From Moringa oleifera (taxonomy: Eukaryota > Streptophyta > Magnoliopsida > Brassicales > Moringaceae): 64,000 nt of DNA. Positions 59,640 through 64,000 of this stretch are shown one piece after another. The notes beneath the pieces are model-generated. The model was not told where the DNA came from. It worked only from the letters and a program-made list of their open reading frames with translations, and made no database searches. A program made the translations under genes and the position numbers. Where the stretch lies: contig JAJFZO010000609.1 of NCBI GenBank assembly GCA_021397835.1, positions 1,366,501-1,430,500 on the forward strand, read 5' to 3'. Each line of letters opens with the position of its first letter. The first letter of the stretch is position 1.

Positions 59640-62600
59640 AGTTGTTCATAGTATCCAACAAGGATCAATTTGAGCCTTTGGAATGAGAACTAGATGGGAT
59701 TCATTATGGGATGCAATAAATTGAGGTTGGGGTCAGTAGCAAGATTCAAAGATTGGAAGAATCATTCAATAGGTTATCCAAATCGTTGCTCTCAAATTAG
59801 GGTTCACCTGCTATATATAGCCAAGAGTCACAAAATCGATCGAGGAGGGAGATAACTAAGTCGAGCAAGCTATTATCCTCTAAACTCACTAAGTTGGAAT
59901 TTCTAAAATTTTTAGGTGACGATCACATGGTTTAGCTTAATTGTGTGAATCAATTTTATGCATTCTAAGACATTCAGGATGATCAAAAGGTGAAATTAGC
60001 TTCATTCCATTTGAAGGGAAAGGCAAACCATTGGTGGCAATGGCTCAAGAAGGCATTGAGTGAAGAACAGAAAAATATCACTTGTGAACTCTTTGAAGAT
60101 GAAATTCGAGCTCGATTGGTCCTATGGAAGCAAAGGATTTTGGCGAGGCTTTGTCTACAATTAAGCAGATAGGGTCTCTCAGGGAATATTAGAAAATATT
60201 TGAGCTATTTGGAACAAAGGTTCATGGATGGACTTCAAAGGCCTTGCAGGGGACCTTTATGGGGGTCCTTAAGCCAAAAATTATTGATGGTATTCGTATG
60301 TTCAAAACGAAAGACGGTTAAAAAGACTATTAGTCTTGCCTCAATAAGGAAAGATCAACTTCTTAAACAAAAATAAAGTGTAGCATTTTTAGGGGCAAAA
60401 ACTTTTAGGGTGGCTCATAATGCGACTTCAAACTTGGGGCAAGTGATAGTTAAGAAAATTCCCTAGGAAGAGATACAGACACAGAAAGCACATGCCTTTT
60501 TTCTTTTTAATTGTAATGAGAAATTCGCCATCAGACATAAGTGTCAAAAGCCTGAGTTGATGTTGCTAAAAGACTTAATAATGATAGAGATATGTGGGCA
60601 TGGCTGGAACCTAGTCAAGAAGGTGAGATGGCTAGCAATGATCAACTTGGAATTACTCTCCATGCATTAACCAGATAGGCAAGCCCCCATACCATAAAAG
60701 TTGAAGCCATAATTAGAAATCAAAGGGTGATTGCGTTGATAGAGAGTGGATCAACTCATAATCTCATGAGTGATCAAGTGGCTAGAATCATGAATTAGGC
60801 TATAAATCTAACCAAAAGGTTCACTATTCTAGTCGCTAATAGGGAGCAACTTTTATGCAAAAGAAAATATAAAAAAATGAAAGTTTATCTCCAAGGTAAT
60901 TGATTCTTATTGGCGCTGTTTTTAATAACTTTGTATGGAGATGATTTATTCCTTGGAATCCAATAGTTAGACACCTTAAGACTGGTGAGGTGCTATTGAA
61001 AAAGGTTGATTAAGTCTTTTGAGAAGGAGAAACAAATGTTGTTTATAAGGAATAGAATCACACCCCATGCAAAACTTGACCTTGGATAATCTAGTTAAAA
61101 GAGGCTCGACAAAAATAAACGTTTTTTTTTTTTTTTGCAATACTTTCCTAGTGCAAGGTTGAATGCATCCTTAAATTCATCTTGAAATGCAAACCTTGTT
61201 GTATCAGTTGCATGATGGGTTCCAAGAGCCAAATAGACATCCTCCTGCAAGAGATGGAGCATACGATTCCACTCAGAGAGGGAGAGAAAGCAGTGAATGT
61301 TCGTCCCCATCGTTATGCATATTTCTAAAAAGAGGAAATTGAAAAATAGGTGCAAAAAATGTTGGATGCAGCCTAACCTAGTCAAGCACTTGTCCATTTT
61401 CTTCCTAATGTTGCTTGGAAAAAAAAAAAGATAGGTTGTGGAGGTTTTGCATTGATTACTAAGCCTTGAATTCAGTAACCATCAAAGATTGATTTCCTCT
61501 CCTTACAATTGAAGATATGATGGATGAATTATGTCAATTCATGGGGTTAAAGTTAGATGATAAAAAAATTGAGGCCATGTTAGCTTGGTTGATTCTAAAA
61601 TTAATTACAGAGTTACGAGGCTTTCTTGGGCCTATTGAGTATTACTACAATTTGTAAAAAGGTATGATCTCATTACTTAGCCATTAACCAACTTACTTAA
61701 GAAGGGGGAGTCGTGAAGCATAAGTCACATTCACCAACCTTAAGAAGGCAATGACTACAACATCGATGTTGGCTATGCCTAATTTCATAGACCCCTTCGC
61801 CATATAAACTAATGCTTCTAGGAGTTGAAAAGGGATGATATGAACTCAAACTGCGCCAATTGCCTTCGTGAGCAAAGCTTTAAGAGTTACTAAATAGTCT
61901 TGGTCCATGTATGTAAAAAGATGTTAGCCATTATGGAAGTAGTTTGAACTTAGAGGCCACACATCATGGGAAAGAAATTTAAGACTAACTAAGAAAGTCA
62001 TAAGCATTTCATGGAACAAAAAATTTCAACTCCAGAACAACAAAGGTTAGAAGCCAAATTGATTAGGTATGACAACAAGATCATCTACACGTCTAGTCGT
62101 GAGAACTAGGTAGCCGATGCCTTGTACAGATACATTGATAGTCCTATTCCTAATTCTTTACTCATGATGAAGAGCAATATTTAGGAAGTAATCAGACAAG
62201 CCTCAGTAAATGATGATTACATATAGTTCATATGGAAATAGATTGATGGTGTGATGTTTAGCAATTTTAGATGGCGAGATGGCTTAATATATTAATGAGG
62301 GACGCATTGTGGTTCTAAATGTAAACTCTCTACAAACAAAACTACTTTATGAAGTCCATGAGTCTAAATTTGGTGGCTATTCTGGCGTTTGAAGGACCTA
62401 TTAGAGGTTGAAATAATAATTTTATCGAGCTGGTATGTTGAGGGATGTTCTTAAGTATATTACGACGTGTGATAATTGTCAATAATCAAAGGCCAAAATT
62501 CTCAAACTCATGGGTTTACTTCATCCTCTTTCAATACTAAAAAAAGTGTGGGAAGACATAATTCTTGATTTCATTGAAGGAGTTCCTTGCTTTCATGGAA

Positions 62601-62678
62601 AAGACACATATTCTGGTGGTAGTAGACAGGTTAAGTAACTGTGCATAGTTCATTTCTCTTGCCTATCCATTCACTGTT
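59640..62678 (+). pseudogene. Decayed chromovirus-like Ty3/gypsy Gag-Pol, cut inside integrase
   Basis: Plus-strand order: Gag (59985-60170, ASFHLKGKANHWWQWLKKAL), a worn zinc knuckle (about 60520-60555), protease (60725-60785, VIALIESGSTHNLMSDQV, with Glu in place of the catalytic Asp), the reverse transcriptase N-terminal part (61275-61430), then a jump to its C-terminal part (YEAFLGL-type text near 61620). The central catalytic box appears deleted. RNase H pieces follow near 61790-62150. Integrase runs from 62340 (LYEVHESKFGGYSG) through TTCDNCQ, WEDIILDFIEGVP and the VVVDRLSN and PFTV region. The integrase text stops exactly where TGTAGACACC begins at 62679. Stops are frequent, so no product is expected. 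Confidence 0.85.
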
Positions 62679-64000
62679 TGTAGACACCTAATTTGTATCC
62701 CTCAGGGTTGTATATCAAAGGCGAAAGATTGTCTAAATTTGATTAAGCATGGACACATAATTGGTCTGGCGTTTTGGAGATGATGATTAGAGAACGAGAT
62801 TGAAGTTGTTTCATAAAATTGCTAAGTATGAGATTGGAAAAAATTAATATGAGATTAAGATCATGCTGTAATAATAATCTGACATCGAGATCAAGATTTT
62901 TGAAGTCAAATATTAGGAATCATTGAGATCAGGATCATTGCTGAAGTCAAATATGTTCAAAAAGGTCTGACATTGAGATCAAGATTGAGTTGTAATTAGA
63001 TCGAGTTAGAAATGTTATGATATGATAATAATAGTTTAAGAAAGATTCAGCTTGTTAGCAAAGTTAGCATGGTGAGAATTATGAAAAAAAAACTCTCATT
63101 CATTATCAAAAGTAGTACAAGTTGGAAACAAAAAACAAAAAAAAAAAAAAGAAAAAAACATTTGTTGACACCTAATTTTGCTTCCAGGAACTTTAGTTCT
63201 CTAAATCTTTACTTCATTGGATATTCAAGATTAGGATTTCAAGTAATTTCTCATTGAGGTTTCTAGTTATGACTTCATTTTTAAATCTATGCTAGATCAC
63301 GATTTTGTATTGATCAAGCTTAAATTTGATTTAAATTAGGATTCCCTTACACCAGATTTGTAATTCAGCTAGATGCATCCAGATTATTTCATCATGGTTG
63401 GATTTCATCTTAATTCATCTAGACAAATTCCTTGAGATTTACTTCTTTAAACTTGGAGTTCAACTTAATTCATAGAGACCTATAATCATCAGGATTTGCT
63501 CTTATTGAGAGTTTATCCACCAAGTTTTGACTCATTAATTTTTAATTCATCGAGACTAAATTTTAACATTGTGTGATAATTTATTGATTTCGTTAATTTA
63601 ACGACATCGAGATTTGAATTGGATTAAATCATTGCATTTGACTCATTGAGATCCTCTTATCAGTAAGATCAAAGCATTAATAACAGTTCATCAAGGTTTT
63701 TCTATTCCAAGATTGACTCATCGAGTTTTGAAACATTAGACTTTTTGAAACATTAGACACTTATTATTGGGGTTGATTAAGGAGTAACTCTCAAGCAGAT
63801 ATTTCAATAATGTTGGTCTACGCTTGGGATTATCGTTTTATTTCTCAAGTTTATCTACACTTATTTTTGTAAGATCAAAGCATTAATATAGTTGATTTTT
63901 TTATAATTGAGATTAAGCTTAAATCGAATGTTTTATTCATCAAAGCTTGCAAACATTGGGATATATGTTCATCGGGATTTTCTCATCCAGGATTGACTCA
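62679..64000 (+). mobile_element. LTR of another element inserted in the integrase relic
   Basis: Starts TGTAGACACCTAATTTGTATCC, the same opening (TGTAGACACC) as the Tat/Ogre-like LTR at 6331 read on its minus strand. The remainder does not resemble that LTR, so it is probably a different family of the same broad group. A second near-identical opening, TGTTGACACCTAATTTTGCTTCC, occurs at 63162, either an internal duplication or a second, nested LTR. It runs off the right edge, so its length and the partner duplication of CTGTT (62674-62678) cannot be checked here. Confidence 0.6.
62820..64000 (+). repeat. Degenerate GAGATCAAGATT / TTCATCGAGATTT repeats
   Basis: At 62800-63020, variants of GACATCGAGATCAAGATT and GAAGTCAAATAT recur. 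From 63230 to the edge, variants of TTGACTCATCGAGATTT and TTAATTCATCGAGA recur every 50-120 bases, sometimes with CTTATTGAGAG changes. This looks like an LTR built of short diverged repeats. Confidence 0.6.

Noticed and set aside
61095..61397. 100-codon minus-strand frame
   Set aside because: It lies opposite the reverse transcriptase relic of the plus-strand gypsy element, which explains the sequence better.
1..64000. CRISPR-like arrays, riboswitches, bacterial operons
   Set aside because: Introns, LTR elements and base composition are those of a plant nucleus, and no regular repeat-spacer array exists; the regularly spaced LTR units are degenerate and have no unique spacers.

Overview
This window is nuclear DNA from a flowering plant, most likely a dicot. 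It has three intron-containing genes of plant-specific types, spliced at GT-AG borders. They sit in very AT-rich sequence loaded with decayed LTR retrotransposons, solo LTRs and fold-back elements. I cannot name the species. I see no prokaryotic operon, CRISPR array, organellar block or rRNA gene, and no tRNA gene that I could support by eye.

Layout. Positions 1-8.8 kb are nested Ty3/gypsy debris on the minus strand: a Tat/Ogre-like element (gag, protease, primer-binding site and a 2.3 kb LTR at 4032-6331) sits directly against a second, older gag-protease remnant (6335-8420). At 9.2-10.65 kb is a richer-GC patch with broken coding-like sequence. A GT92 galactan synthase gene (GALS type) lies on the minus strand at 12290-14574. 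From 15.3 to 25 kb there is AT-rich DNA with a local segmental duplication, fold-back elements, and a solo LTR (21954-24141) of the same family as the first LTR, with a readable 5-bp target-site duplication. From 25 to 31 kb there is non-coding DNA with a second large direct duplication and some exon-like fragments. A PLS-type PPR gene (E class, one intron) lies on the minus strand at 31676-34261. A decayed Ty1/copia element with both LTRs occupies about 35.66-41.68 kb (minus). A decayed Ty3/gypsy element (plus) lies at 42.8-46.1 kb. A cluster of LTR-like repeats, two direct and one inverted, lies at 46.7-49.0 kb. Two fold-back elements at 49.6-52.3 kb lie upstream of a four-exon DUF630/DUF632 (NRG2-like) gene on the plus strand (CDS 54496-57911, with a 5' UTR intron). 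The window ends in a decayed chromovirus-like Ty3/gypsy element (59.6-62.68 kb, plus). Its integrase reading frame is cut at 62679 by another LTR that starts with the same terminal bases as the Tat-like LTR.

How the genes work together: they do not form a cluster. One makes pectin side-chain galactan in the Golgi, one is an organelle RNA-binding protein, and one is a probably membrane-anchored regulatory protein. I did not find a convincing undescribed biological system. The most useful observations are the fold-back repeat family (four copies of about 0.5 kb), the solo LTR with its target duplication, the nested insertions, the three protease remnants each changed at the catalytic Asp, and the unexplained splice-flanked fragments at 25.7-30.65 kb.
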